A DNA stretch of 64,000 bases from Pohlia nutans (Eukaryota; Streptophyta; Bryopsida; Bryales; Mniaceae). A program made the translations under genes and the position numbers. This document shows positions 11,984 through 23,068 of this stretch, in pieces (the stretch's first letter is position 1; each line of letters opens with the position of its first letter). The stretch spans positions 11,596,501 to 11,660,500 of the forward strand of contig CM040086.1 in NCBI GenBank assembly GCA_022496805.1. Direction: 5' to 3'. The notes under the pieces were generated by a model. It searched no databases. It was not told the origin of the DNA and worked only from the letters and a program-made list of their open reading frames with translations.

Positions 11984-12126
11984 TGTTGGAAGTTAGTGCA
12001 TGGATGATCTGGGAGAATTGAGTTAATTATTCCCTTTCTATATACTATTTAATCAGGATCACTGATTAACGCTGTTGCCTGCCACTGACTCAAGATTACT
12101 GTTCCGTCCTGTGTGTGTGCAAAACA
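11984..12126 (+). repeat. Short LTR of a TRIM- or copia-like retroelement (candidate)
   Basis: The stretch starts TGTTGGAAG and ends CAAAACA, the usual TG...CA form of plant copia/TRIM LTRs, and contains a TATA-like TCTATATACTATT. It is followed at 12128 by GGTATCAGAAG, close to the GGTATCAGAGC primer-binding site that many plant copia elements and TRIMs take from initiator tRNA-Met. At about 143 bp it is TRIM-sized. No second LTR was found, so this may be a truncated copy. Confidence 0.4.
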
Positions 12127-12800
12127 CGGTATCAGAAGTAGACTAATTGGGGTGTCAGTCGGTACAGCAATTTTATTACGTACAATTGGAGCGAAATCCC
12201 CGCCGTGTATCAATGCGTGTTGTCCATGTTATATGTGAGTTTATGCGTGTTGTTTGGTTGTTAGGGAATCAGTCATTTGAACCCAAATGAATGGTGAGTG
12301 TGTGGCTCCTGATGAATCCACTATGCGTGTTGTTTGGTTGTTAACTCCTTAAACGTCTAAAAAGCCCCACCGGCTTGTTTCGAGAGAATAATGAAGAAAA
12401 AAAAGTGGATTCTTTCAAGCAAAAGCTGAAATGGATTGGTGCTTTGAAAAGGTAATGAACAAACGAGGTTAAATTTAGAAAATATGCTTATTTTAGTAGA
12501 TTGTACATTCCAAGGAAATTGAAAAAAGAATTTGTTGGGAGGGAGATGAGGGAATCACGCAGTTAGCGAACTTGATGCATATCAGAGCTGGCAGTGCATG
12601 CCAACGCTATTCAACAATTGTGTTTTCTTTATATTAATTACATTCAAAATTGCAAAGCTCACTGCAGAGCCGAAATATCATTTTTTTCTTTTTTTTCTTT
12701 TTTTCTTTTTTTGGCTTTGTACTGCTATTTATCTTGTAATATAACCACGATGTATTGTCTTTGACTACACTTGGGTTTTTTTGCACTCAAACAGTACTAG

Positions 12801-13180
12801 CTTTGGTTTGCTTTAATTTAGCGCCATGTGATTATCAAGTTAATGGACCAAAGTTGTTTGGCTTTCTTCCAAACATGTCACTAACTTACCTAAGTAGTTG
12901 AGTCTTCTACCAAGTTAGTGAATGTTTTGTTTATATTGGCTTGCTTTGATATGACTATTTAGTTAATAGATCAAAGTTGCTTGGCCTTCTTCCAACCGTG
13001 TCACTAACTTACCTAAGTAGTTAAATTTTCTACCTAGTTAGTGAGATGACTTGATTTTGTTGGCTTGCTTTCATTTAGCACCATATGATTATCAAGTTAA
13101 TAGACCAAAATTGCTTGGCCTTCTTCCAAACATGTCACTAAATTACCTAAGTAGTTAAATTTTCTACCCAGTTAGTGATT
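12801..13180. repeat. Tandem repeat, three units of about 110-125 bp
   Basis: Units start at about 12801, 12940 and 13063. Each contains a TTGGCTTGCTTT-like start, a TTGGCCTTCTTCCAA block and ACCTAAGTAGTT. Each also has an inverted pair ACTAACTT...AAGTTAGT that could form a hairpin. Units 2 and 3 are the most alike. Confidence 0.7.
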
Positions 13181-14165
13181 GTTGTGATTATGCTGGCTCT
13201 AAAATCCCTCCGCTCCCTCCCTACTCAGACAATTAATTATTCTAGCCTAATTAAGGGGGTTTTGAATTCTTACCTAAATTTATTAATTGGCCGCCTCGGG
13301 GTTGGTGCCTTCAAGGCCAGCCCGTGTGCGTGTATGCATGCACCAGCGAACCTTTTTAAACCCTCGCCCAGCCTGCAATCCTCACAGTCTTTAGCCGTTC
13401 TATGGCTCCTTCGTCACTGTGAGTTTCTTGCTCTTCTTCACTGAGGGTTTCTTGCCCTTGGTAATTGCCTCTAGTGCTTGGCGACGTTGTGTGAGGGGAG
13501 TGTCGGAGTTGTAGTCTTTCTGGCCTGGGATTTCGAAAGCCGCTTGGACAAGCCTACTCTGCTCTCCAACATGGAGGGTTCGCCTTTATCTAGCGAGGTT
13601 CTTGAAATTTTGTGATTTGATTGACGATCTTTGCTTTTCTTGCTTTGTTGTATGTTGATTTTGGTTTATGGACTTGTGATTGCAATAACACGCTGAAGCT
13701 ACCTGAAGACACCTCGTATGCGCATTCTAACCCCTGTTTGTGGCGTTGGATTGTATGGGTACAGGTGAGGGTGGCTTCCTCTTGTTCTTTCCTTATGATT
13801 CTACAACAAATTGCGCAAGAATTGTGGAAGAATGGTTTCTTCCCTTTGAGCTTTTAGGAATCGTCATTCACAGTGTGCTTTTATGCAGAGCTTTTGTGAC
13901 TCTTTTGTAAAGCTTTTGTACCTTTTATGCAAAGCTTCTGTCTATTATGTTTAGAACCTGGTTGCTCAATTACTTGTATATCTCAGTTCATGAAAGGCTT
14001 ATAATTATTGAGCTTTCTTGATTTTTGTCTTAAAAAGCCTTGTCTTGATGTGACTCTGCTCTGGAAGCTCCATGCTTTGCATTGCTTTATACTAGTTTTA
14101 TTCCTTGCCAGCCTAATATAGCTTAGTTTAGATAAAGACACTGAATTGATATGCTCTGAAAGGAG
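13181..14165. other. Gene-like stretch without recognised product
   Basis: From 13290 to 13900 base composition and pyrimidine-rich tracts resemble a plant 5' leader, with TTTTTAAACCC as a TATA-like box at about 13350 and ATGGCTCC at about 13401 followed by a possible donor GTGAGTTTC. No open frame longer than about 90 codons and no known domain could be found. It may be a captured or decayed transcribed fragment inside the TTAA element. Confidence 0.3.
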
Positions 14166-14252
14166 ATGTTCCGAAAAGGCGCTTTTTTTTTTTGTTCACT
14201 TCATTCACTGTTCGTGGAGGATTTGAGGAATTTTTGTTGGTTGTTCACTTTA

Positions 14253-14614
14253 GGGCTGCTTCACACTATGGCCAAAGGTCGAGAGGCCGTCGATTTCCAC
14301 CAATCAAATTGCAAGAAACCATGGTTTCGGCCTCTCGACCCTTCACACTAAAGGCCAGTCCAAAGGCCGTGGACCTCTAAAATGCTTACATGGCAACACT
14401 TTTTGACCAAGGTGATGGCCTCTCGAGAGGAAGTTTGGGTCCTACATTTTGCAAGACCCGTCACTATGGTCGAGAGGCTGTCGGTTTCTTTCCATAAAAA
14501 ATGAAAACTATATTTTATTGCCTATTTTCAGTATATTTCTTTGGACTCTCAACAAAGTTTGGACTCTCAATCCCACGGCCTCTCAACTTGGACAGCCATA
14601 GTGTGAAGCGGCCC
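14253..14614. mobile_element. Harbinger-like MITE, family D copy 1
   Basis: Inverted termini GGGCTGCTTCACACTATGG and CCATAGTGTGAAGCGGCCC are flanked by TTA on both sides (14250-14252 and 14615-14617). The 3-bp TWA target and G/C-rich ends fit PIF/Harbinger. The interior has repeated CGAGAGGCCGTCG-like blocks. A second copy is at 18583-18960. Confidence 0.8.
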
Positions 14615-14708
14615 TTACTCAATGGGCGATTATTGGGGATAGCTCTCTTAATTTTATTTTTATTTCTTTGAGCTGCCGTTCAAAACCGTCTTGACGTTTA
14701 AGGGTTAA

Positions 14709-15190
14709 CAAATGGTTTCCAAATGGTATGTGGCTCCACAAGAATCCACTATACAGGGGACTGACTTCACAAGTTTACGTTCCCCAAAGCATAATTATCA
14801 TTTGTTGTGTTGTAGAAGCGTGTCCTTGAACGAACTTTTCCCTTACTAAAAGTCAAGGGACCCACTGGCAGCTTAGTACAGATGTCACGTGAGAAACTTT
14901 CTAGAAACCCTTCTGTAGCTTTTGCTCACTCTGTTACAGTACAAGTTCACGAGGTTGAGAGAGAGGAACTCGTGAGTGAAGAGAATGAAGAGTTTTCTTG
15001 TGTCCGTGTCTTGTCCCTCCTCAGGCCGCTTGTGGCTGGGATATGTTATTCTTTCCATTGCAATGAAAGTTCCTTTCGTTTGTGTCAAAAGAAAAAAAAA
15101 AAAAAAAAAAAAAAAAGAGAGAGAGAATGAAGAGTTTATTGGAGGAAGTGTTGTCAACTTGTTCACCATGACCAAGTTTGTGTGTGCTTG
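14709..15190. other. Intergenic DNA with A(n) and GA tracts
   Basis: Contains a run of about 28 A at 15089-15116 followed by GAGAGAGAG. Overlapping short frames across this tract are composition artefacts. The GAGAGAGA...GAGTTTATTG block recurs in diverged form at about 23665-23715. Confidence 0.4.
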
Positions 15191-15331
15191 CACTACAACA
15201 GAATGAGTCTTTTTTCAGTGGTCCTTTTTCACTTGGTGAGTGTACCGGTCACATAAGACAAGGTTTTTTTGGTCTTATGTGACCAGTTACACTCACCAAG
15301 TCACTGAGAAAAGCCTCATTCTGTTGTAGTG
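15191..15331. mobile_element. CACTA-type MITE, 141 bp
   Basis: The element is a near-perfect palindrome from CACTACAACAGAATGAG to CTCATTCTGTTGTAGTG. It is flanked by the 3-bp direct repeat TTG (15188-15190 and 15332-15334). A CACTA terminus with a 3-bp target is diagnostic of the CACTA (En/Spm) superfamily. Confidence 0.85.
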
Positions 15332-15954
15332 TTGTGACTTGTGAGGTTGACTGTTTCATCGGATGTCTTAATTTTATTCCTAATTCCTCAACGCAAAAGA
15401 ACCTTCTTAGGGTTCTTGGATCAAAAAATGGTATTTTGAGCTCTAAAGTATCATTTTTAGAAAAAAAAACAAACTTACAAATCATCCTCTCCAAAAATTC
15501 TCAACCCATATGTTGAATTTTTTATTTCTTAATTTATTCAATGTTACGTGAGATATACACTTTGTTTATTTTTATTTATTTTTCAAATCCTAAAGTCAAC
15601 TCAAATTGATCGTGTATAATTCTATGAGGTTTTTTCCAATCCTACTGTTTATATATTTCAAATATGTGTGTCAAATGAATAATTATTTGTTTTGATCATT
15701 TAGATTTCTAATTACAGATCCATCTCGTCATCCAAATTGAGGAAAAACCAAATTGGTCTCCAGCATTTTCTTGATTACCTACTTTGTAACTATGTTTTTT
15801 TCTTTTCTAATATGATCAATTAAGGTATTAAATTACATATTTTGCTTCATTTTGGAGTACACTATTATGTAGAAAAGGAAACTTCTCAAAAGAATGAAAG
15901 AAAAGCTGTGAAAATGACCCTCCAAAATGATAAAAATGCCATGATATTTTAGGA
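15332..15954. other. AT-rich intergenic DNA
   Basis: No gene, RNA or element was recognised. Confidence 0.4.
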
Positions 15955-16524
15955 TTAACCTCCAAACATCCAACCGTCTAGAAAGTGGATGATGTACAAA
16001 GTCAAACACAGTTTTATCATCTGTCATTGAATTTTTGCACCCTGTGGATTTTTTACTATGTAGTTTATCGGAAGTTAGCTTCATGCATGTGTCGTCCGAT
16101 TAGAAAGGGGATGATTTGTGAAATTTTTATGCCTCATTTCATATTGTAGTGATTCATCCAAAATTTCAAAGATTTCATTGTAAAAGTGCTCTTTAAAAAG
16201 TTAACTTATAAAGTTAAACAATCAAAAAATCTCCAAAATCACTATAATTAGAGTATTACATTTCAACCAATCACAAAAAAATTCATATACAAATTGTCAA
16301 TATCCTATTCGTAATCAAATTACAAAAGAATTTCAAATTTCAAATTCTATACAAAAATATAGGTGACAACAATCATAAATCCAACCGTGTGGATAGAATC
16401 TCAAACTCATAATGTGCAACTTTTATTCCTGTATCAAGATCCAAATATCCCTTTTAGTTACACTTTATAAGACATCTTTGAAATTCTCCAAATGTAAAGA
16501 GGGATGACAATGTTTAGGGGTTAA
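15955..16524. mobile_element. TTAA-bounded element, family A copy 1
   Basis: The ends are TTAACCTCC... and ...GTTTAGGGGTTAA. Family A is recognised by GATTAGAAAGGGGATGATTTG near the left, ATCTCCAAAATCACTA in the middle and GTGGATAGAATCT toward the right. About 570 bp, non-coding. Other copies start at 20817, 22045, 23069, 24924, 52041 and 60122. Confidence 0.75.
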
Positions 16525-16539
16525 AGTGGAAGTACATGT

Positions 16540-16810
16540 TACCATTCATTTAAGCAATCTAAACACCACTAAGAGGACATACCAAGTGGGTCACAAATTT
16601 TGAGGGGAAGTAAAACTAAGTGGAGTTGAATTGAAGTGAATCATATTTTTTTAATATAACTTGTAATTTCTATAAAATTTCAAAGCGGCCTCCTTTAAAA
16701 TATTAAACTGTCCCTTGATGGGGGCTATGAGCTTCCCGAAAATGCTCTATTATCATCAAAAATTAACCTATAGTTGATAGAGAAGTAACCTCAAATTACC
16801 CCATTTACAC
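16540..16810. repeat. Dispersed repeat J, copy 1
   Basis: Shares with 22790-23068 the order AGGACATACCAA, TAGTGGAGTTGAA-type, TTTCTATAAA and TCAACCTATAGTT. In both places it directly follows a family A element, so the two loci look like copies of one larger repeat. Confidence 0.55.
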
Positions 16811-18582
16811 CCAATTCCATCCATTTATAGCTAATGAATCTACTCGATTGTTGTGTTAAACTTCTTCCTTATTAATGTGTTAAATGCTTAATCCTATTTT
16901 CATTCACTATAGTATCTAAAATTTCTCTATTTACATTTGATTCCACCTATCATTTACTACATTTAGTGTTCACTTCAAGTAAAATGGAACTAAGTCATTC
17001 CCAAGGTAGAATTGGAGGTCAATGGTAAAATGCGGAACTAGGCCTTGGATGGTTTTAGGTATGTTCACCTAAGAGCATATCCATTGTATCTCTTGAACAG
17101 ACTTGCCATGCACAAGTGGCGCGGCTTCGTCCCTATTTGTAGGACGGGTGTTATGGTGAGATCAAGGAGGCGTGACGGGGATTCAAATATCTACCCCTTC
17201 AAACAAGATATAGTGTGTCAGTTTGACAATCACATACATCTACACCCTTGCATGTTTAAAATTAGTAACATGCTAAAATTATTCATTTGCATTTGAAGAG
17301 CCCTTGAACTTACATTTATCCATCTTCACATACCATACGTGTATATCAAATTATAGTTGATGGACCAATTGATCATAAGACATAAGTAGAATGTGTAATA
17401 TACTCTGAATTTTAATTTAGGTTTTAATGATTATTGTTTAACATCCTACATTTGAAAGCGGAAGCCCTAAAGGCTATTTGGAACATATCGCAATATTTTT
17501 TTATCATGTGTTTCAGTGCGTCAAACACTTCTACAACATAGATGTGGATGTTCTTAGAGCATTCGCACCTTTTTACCTTCATCTCATAAATATCAATGTA
17601 TTGTGCACATATTCTTTGGCTCTCTCATACGCCCTGAATTTTCAACATTAAATACAAACACCTTCAGTTTCATCCATTTTTAGATAATATTTTCTTCTTA
17701 AAACAAAACAAAATAAAACAAGTGAAAGGTGTTTTCATTGCAAAAAAGAAATAAAACAATACAGCCATCCCAGCCACACGTGGCACGAGGGAAAAGAAAC
17801 TAATAAAGACTGAGGCAGGACTAAAAATAAATACTAGCGTTGCTGTAAGAACTAATCGCAATCCTCGCCTTAGGGTCTCTTTATATTAGGAGTCAAGCTC
17901 ATGTTGATGTGTAAAAGGGTCGAAATCCTTGCTTCTCATTAGTTGAAAGCTTGAAACTGGATCCAACCCCTTTACACTAGGAATCAAGTCCAATACAACC
18001 AAAACAATTTTTACATTGAAGTCGACAAGCTCTGACATAGGTTCAACTTCATTCATTGGGTCCATCATATATGGAGGTCTAAACTTTGGGTTTGGATTCA
18101 AATTCATATTTTATTAAAAACTCTAATCTTATCATATTGAGTGCTTGAGGTCGACTCCAAAGCTAATATCGACTGAATTTGTTTTTGTTGAATTAGAGCC
18201 AAGAACGACGAGCCCAAATCCTGAAGAAGAATGTCTATAAGCTAAGATAATATGGTTTTTTGTATGTCAAAATACTATGTGAGTACTTAGGAATGAATTT
18301 TCCAAGACAAAGAAGAAGGGAAGTTGAATAATGAAAGTGTTTCCGTGTGGAAATACCCAATAAAAAATATACTGCAAAATTCCAAAGTGAAAAGAGTGTC
18401 CAACCCCTTAGTTAAGGTAGATCTTTTTGGAAACCAAGCACATGTGTTCGTCATACCAGACTGCAAAATATTAAAAACCAAAAAATTATTCTTCCTTAAA
18501 TAGTGCAAGATTCTACTAAATATGTGACAAGTCACTACACTATTTTGGGATGTTCATCAGTGAATTTCACCTTCCAAATTAA
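16811..18582. other. AT-rich intergenic DNA
   Basis: No gene was recognised. At 17873-17990 GGGTCTCTTTATATTAGGAG and CCCCTTTACACTAGGAATC resemble the ends of the family C MITE and may be a decayed copy. Short frames are without domains. Confidence 0.35.
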
Positions 18583-18960
18583 GTGCCGCTTCACACTATG
18601 GTCAAAGGTTGAGAGGCCGTCGATTTTCACCAATCGAATTTCAAGAAATCAAGAATTCGGGCTCTCGACTCTTCACACTAGAAGCCAAAGTTCATAGGCC
18701 GTCGCCCTCCAAAATGCCTACATGGCAACACGTTTTGACCACGGTACTCGCCAAGGTGGCGGCCTCTTGAAATTTTTTTTGGGTCGGACGGGAATGGAAA
18801 TCCAAACTATGTTCGAGAGGTGTTGATTTCTTTGAATTGCATAAAAATGAAAACAATATTTATATTGCCTATTTTAAGCCATTTCTTTGGACTTTCAACA
18901 ATGTTTAGCCACTCAATCCTACAATCTCTCGACTTGGACGGTCATAGCGTGAAGCGGCCC
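18583..18960. mobile_element. Harbinger-like MITE, family D copy 2
   Basis: Inverted ends GTGCCGCTTCACACTATGG and TCATAGCGTGAAGCGGCCC with TAA on both sides (18580-18582 and 18961-18963). The interior matches 14253-14614, including the TACATGGCAACAC block. Confidence 0.8.
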
Positions 18961-18963
18961 TAA

Positions 18964-19987
18964 ACCTTCGCCATTTTTCAATTACAATCTAGATCTTGGT
19001 TATGGGGGCATTATCAGTTTATGGACATCCTACCTTAACCCTCTGACAAAAGACAGTCCTCACAAAGGCCCCGGCAACCAGGCCAGAACCACCTTCACCT
19101 TCACCGGGGTGACGAAGCCGGCACCAGGCCCCTCATTCATACCTCTCCTTTCATCACCTTTACACCAACAGGTACAAACTGAATGGAAAACACCAGTGGG
19201 TATATTTAGAAACCCGATTACCTCACGCAACTGCAAAGATGTTAAGCCGGATAAAAACGGTAACACAGAACACCGTTACCACACTGACCTATACTATTCA
19301 AAAACGGCTTTAACTTACACTGTGCTACATACTGATGTTACAGTTACCTGACAGACTAGTTTGGTATAGTTTTTAATCTTTAATCCTGAGCAAAGCAACA
19401 GAGGAAAGACTATTTGCAAGATGGAAACCATGGACAGACGAAAGACTTTTCATGGCTAAGCCTAGTTTGGGATTGCGCAATCTGCAAGTTGTGCACTGTC
19501 GAAGCACTGTTACAGCCATGCAACGGAAGCAGCACAGGAACCGGTCCACCGGTTGAACGGACGGTATGAAGCGACGGACCGTTCCAGCCTGGCTCCTCCT
19601 TCACATTCACAGGTTTCACAGGCCGGCCTTCCCACTGAAATGCTGGAGCTCACTGGAGCTCACTGGAGCTCATCAATTGACAGTAAGTTAGTGCAACGTG
19701 GGCGGCTTCAGAGCCCCCCCTGGAGTCCTAAAATAAGAAGCCCGAGCTTTCCACATGGCGCTGTTGCTGTGTGGCACGGAACCGAGCGGTCAAACTGTTG
19801 ACTTCACGGTAGCCACCGTTGACTCTGCAACCAGAAGGTGGAAGTACCTATTACCAATGTCCGGGGAGAACTGAAATTTAGTTACAGAGTAGCCTGTTGA
19901 AATTTCATAATTGAGTTCAAAATATTAGGAAAACTGCTGGTTTGAGGGGGAAATGCTAGAATACTACTTATTATTTTCTTAAGGTCA
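18964..19987. other. GC-richer intergenic stretch
   Basis: Contains a TTAACCCTCTG junction at about 19036 and a threefold CACTGGAGCT repeat at about 19651-19670. Open frames on both strands have no recognisable domain. Motifs such as GGACCGTTCC recur near 43900. Possibly a decayed element or promoter fragment. Confidence 0.3.
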
Positions 19988-20820
19988 TTAACCCCTAAGC
20001 GTCCTCACCTATGTCCATGGTAGTTCCCCTTTCTCAACAGGAGCTCGGTAGTGGACTACCAAGGTCTGGTAGAGGTAATTTCAAAAGGAAAACAGAAAAT
20101 AGAGACAATGAAACTCTACTCGGTAGTAGATTTAGGACTATCGACCTCACCTCGGTAGTAGATCAGGGAGTACCGATAACAGATCATGGACTACCTACCT
20201 GACCTCGGTAGCAGATCAGGGACTACCTACCTCACCTAGGTAGTAGATCAGGGACTACCTACCTCACCTCGGTAGTAGATCGGGGACTTCCAACCTCACC
20301 TTGGTAGTAGATCTAGGACTTCTAACCTACTCGGTAGTAGATATGGGACTTCCAAACTCACCTCGGTAGTAGTTCTAGGACTTCCGAGTCTACTTAATAG
20401 TAGATCTGGGACTTCCGGACTCTACTCGATAGTAAATCTAGGACTTCCGGACTCTACTCGGTAGTAGATCTGAGATCTCAGCATAGCTCTAAGGTGAGAA
20501 AGGAAGGTAAAGGATAAAGGTTTCTAATCGTAAATGCAGCAGCAAGAAGACAGAAGAGAGCTGAAAGTAGAGAAGAACCCTGCAAGACATACAAGGAAAC
20601 AAAATAACACGATAGGAAATGAGGATGGGAAAAACAACGCTTGCTAAGAGGTTTGGCTCTACTGCTTTTATACATGACTGTACAACCCGATCTGACTTGT
20701 AACGGTCAGATCGGTCAAAAAGCTGTTTTAGATCTACTTTTGGAGGTAATTTGGGAAATTACCTACCTAGTAAAAAAGGAGCTCGGTAGTACTGCCGGTA
20801 GGTAACTATTTTACCGTTAA
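19988..20820. mobile_element. TTAA-bounded element carrying a minisatellite (candidate)
   Basis: The left end is TTAACCCCTAAGCGTCC and a TTAA follows the block ending GTAACTATTTTACCG at 20817-20820. The right terminus is not a good inverted match, so the boundary is uncertain. Subterminal GGAGCTCGGTAGT occurs near both ends (20039 and 20778). Confidence 0.4.
20118..20470. repeat. Minisatellite of about 32 bp, about 11 units
   Basis: The core is CGGTAGTAGATCAGGGACT followed by ACCTACCTCACCT, changing gradually to GGACTTCCGGACTCTACT toward the right. Most left units contain GGTAGT and ACTACC about nine bases apart, so each can fold into a small hairpin; in the right units ACTTCC breaks the pairing. 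Unit starts are about 29-33 bp apart, from 20120 to 20459. Confidence 0.8.
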
Positions 20821-21376
20821 CAGTCCAATTTGGGCAGTTTTGCAAAGATGCATTATAAAATGCAACTAAAATGAATATTTGAAACTTGATGTATGAATAA
20901 AAGTTATACATTTTGAAATTTAGATTTAATCTATACGGTTAGATCTATGATTGCTATCTCTAATATATTTTTCTATAAATTTTGAAACATAAAATAAAAA
21001 ATTATTTTTTAATTCAATTACGAATAAGATATTGACAGTATGGGAATGAAATTTGTTGTGATGGCTTATAATGTAGTACTCTAGGTATAGTGATTTTTGG
21101 AGATTTTTTGGATGCTTGATTTATGAGTTTTTTTTTTTCAAGAACACTTTTAGACCAAAATCTTCAAAATTTTGGGTAAAACACTACAACACGAAATGAG
21201 GCATAAGTTTTTCATAAATTGTCTCCTTTTCGATTGGATCACATGTACATGAAGCTAACTTCCCATAAAAAATTCAATAAAAAAATCACACTACAAAAAG
21301 TGCATGACGGATGAGAAACTACGGATGAAATCTGTACATCAAGCAAAATATGCATGGTTGGGCGGTTAGGGGTTAA
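20817..21376. mobile_element. TTAA-bounded element, family A copy, inverted
   Basis: Reverse orientation relative to the copy at 15955: landmarks GATGCATTATAAAATGCAAC, ATCTATACGGTTAGATCTA-type and TTTTCGATTGGATCACATG appear in reversed order and strand. It ends GGCGGTTAGGGGTTAA. The left end is damaged. Confidence 0.65.
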
Positions 21377-21514
21377 GGCCTCTTTACACTAGAGGGGAGA
21401 AGCCATGAGGAGAGAAATTTCAGACAATGAGAAATTGGTTTTCTCGGGTTCTAAGCCTCCCATTGGCTGAAATTTCTTTCCTTACGACTTTTCACCTCTT
21501 GTGTAAAAAGGCCC
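21376..21514. mobile_element. Harbinger-like MITE, family C copy 1
   Basis: A 139-bp palindromic element with CCTCTTTACACTAGAGG on the left and CACCTCTTGTGTAAAAAGG on the right, flanked by TTA (21373-21375 and 21515-21517). It has inserted exactly at the TTAA between the two neighbouring TTAA elements. It is the same length as the copy at 36606-36744. Confidence 0.8.
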
Positions 21515-22048
21515 TTATCACCTAAAAGCCCTAACACAGTTGTGCTATAGTATGTGCCTTTCATATGTTTGATGAAGTTTGGTTCAATAAATAAAATGTA
21601 GAGACTCTACGAATTATCCATATGGTCAAACTTCCAAAAATACCATTAGAGTTTTTTTTATGAACTTAAAAGCATTAACCTTTGAAAATCAGTACAAATT
21701 GTAATTTTCACTTTTAGAGATTAAAATTTAGCATGATTGGTTAAATTTGGTTTATCTATTCTGAACTTCAAAAAAACAAAAGAAATGATGGAAGGAACAT
21801 CATTACTTTCTCCAAATAGAAATTTTTATAGCACTAAGACAGTGTTGAGGTAATTCGCTTTGATTTTTTTCAGGTGGAGTTTAGGTTGGATTGACATAAA
21901 TTCAAATTCCATTGGAAAGTAGACTTGGTGTAGTATTTTAAAAATAATATTTTATTTTATTTTTTCAAAAGGTTTATTTTTTGTTTCAAACAGACCGTTA
22001 GATTCGGGCAACAACCAAAAAATGGTCGGTTGAGCATTTAGGGGTTAA
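21515..22048. mobile_element. TTAA-bounded element, family B copy 1
   Basis: The left end is TTATCACCTAAAAGCCC and the right end GAGCATTTAGGGGTTAA. Family B landmarks are TATGTTTGATGAAGTTTGGT and ATGGTCAAACTTCCAAAAA on the left and AAAATGGTCGGTTGAGC near the right end. Its right TTAA (22045-22048) is shared with the next element. Confidence 0.75.
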
Positions 22049-22739
22049 ATTGTCCATACGTTCATTTTTCGGATGTTGTACATATTCCATCCACATTTTC
22101 TCATTTGTCAAGACTTTTTGCAATGTAGCTTTTTTACTCTACATTTTATGGAAAGTTAGCTTCATGCATGTGTGAACCGATTAGAAAGGGGACGATTTGT
22201 GAAGTTTTTATGCTGCATTTCATGTTGCAACAATTCACCAAAAATTTCTAAGATCTTAGTTCAAAATAGTTCAGAAGCGCTCTTGAAAAAGTCAACTCAT
22301 AAAATCAATCAACCACATAAATCTCCAAAAATCACTACACGTAGAGTATTGCATTTCAACCCATCACAACAAATTTCATCCACGGATTGTCAATATGATT
22401 GATAATCTTATTTGTAATTGAACTAGTGGGACCCGTGCCGTTGAGCGAATTGAGCTTGGATTGTCTCCTCGACGGATTCCAGCGCGGAATGGTCGAGTGA
22501 GACAAAGCGAGTTGTATTATATAATAGATTACAAAAGAATTTTCAATTTTGAAAACCAAATTTTATACAAAATATTGATGATTGCAATCATAGATTTGAC
22601 CATATGGATAGAATCTAAAATTCATAATGTACAAATTTTATTCACACATCAAGTTCAAAATATCCCTCTTAGTTGCATTTTATAATACATCTTTGTAATT
22701 CTTCAAGTCTAGAGAAGATTTTGGGCATTTAGGGATTAA
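22045..22739. mobile_element. TTAA-bounded element, family A copy 2
   Basis: Begins TTAAATTGTCCATACGTTC and ends GGGCATTTAGGGATTAA. It contains the family landmarks and an extra GC-richer insert of about 80 bp at 22420-22510. Non-coding. Confidence 0.75.
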
Positions 22740-22747
22740 ACAAACAT

Positions 22748-22896
22748 TTATCCCTTGATTGTGCTTATTACCATCCAATCAAGTAGTTTGAACATTTTGG
22801 AGGACATACCAAATGTGTTACAATTATCCCTTGATTGTGCTTATTACCATCCAATCAAGTAGTTTGAACATTTTGGAGGACATACCAAATGTGTTA
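22748..22896. repeat. Near-perfect 76-bp tandem duplication
   Basis: The unit beginning TTATCCCTTGATTGTGC at 22748 is repeated at 22824 with no visible mismatch over about 73 bp, so the duplication is young compared with surrounding repeats. It lies inside the left part of repeat J. Confidence 0.85.
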
Positions 22897-23068
22897 TAAT
22901 TTTTTGAAGGAAAAAATATATATATCTTAGTGGAGTTGAATCCAAGTGAAATCATAAATTTCTGATAAAATTTGCAATTTCTATAAATTTTAGAAGTGGT
23001 CTACAAAATCATTGAATGTAGGAACATGAACATCCTAAAATCAACCTATAGTTCATAAAGAAGTTATC
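22790..23068. repeat. Dispersed repeat J, copy 2
   Basis: Matches 16540-16810 (see that entry). It is flanked on both sides by family A elements. Confidence 0.5.

Larger units (their letters stand above)
12341..14708. mobile_element. 2.37-kb TTAA-bounded element, family L, with gene-like interior
   Basis: The left end is TTAACTCCTTAAACGTCTAA and the right end TTGACGTTTAAGGGTTAA. The inverted core CCTTAAACGTC is shared. The interior holds a 3-fold tandem repeat (12801-13180), a GC-richer stretch resembling transcribed plant DNA (13290-13900) and a nested family D MITE (14253-14614). No transposase is recognisable. Because the ends are far apart, the pairing is less certain than for the short elements. 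Confidence 0.5.

Noticed and set aside
14882..15206. Overlapping frames of 76-102 codons on both strands
   Set aside because: They are generated by the long A tract (poly-Lys / poly-Phe).
20118..20470. CRISPR-like regular repeat
   Set aside because: Units are contiguous and degenerate without unique spacers; this is a minisatellite in plant nuclear DNA.
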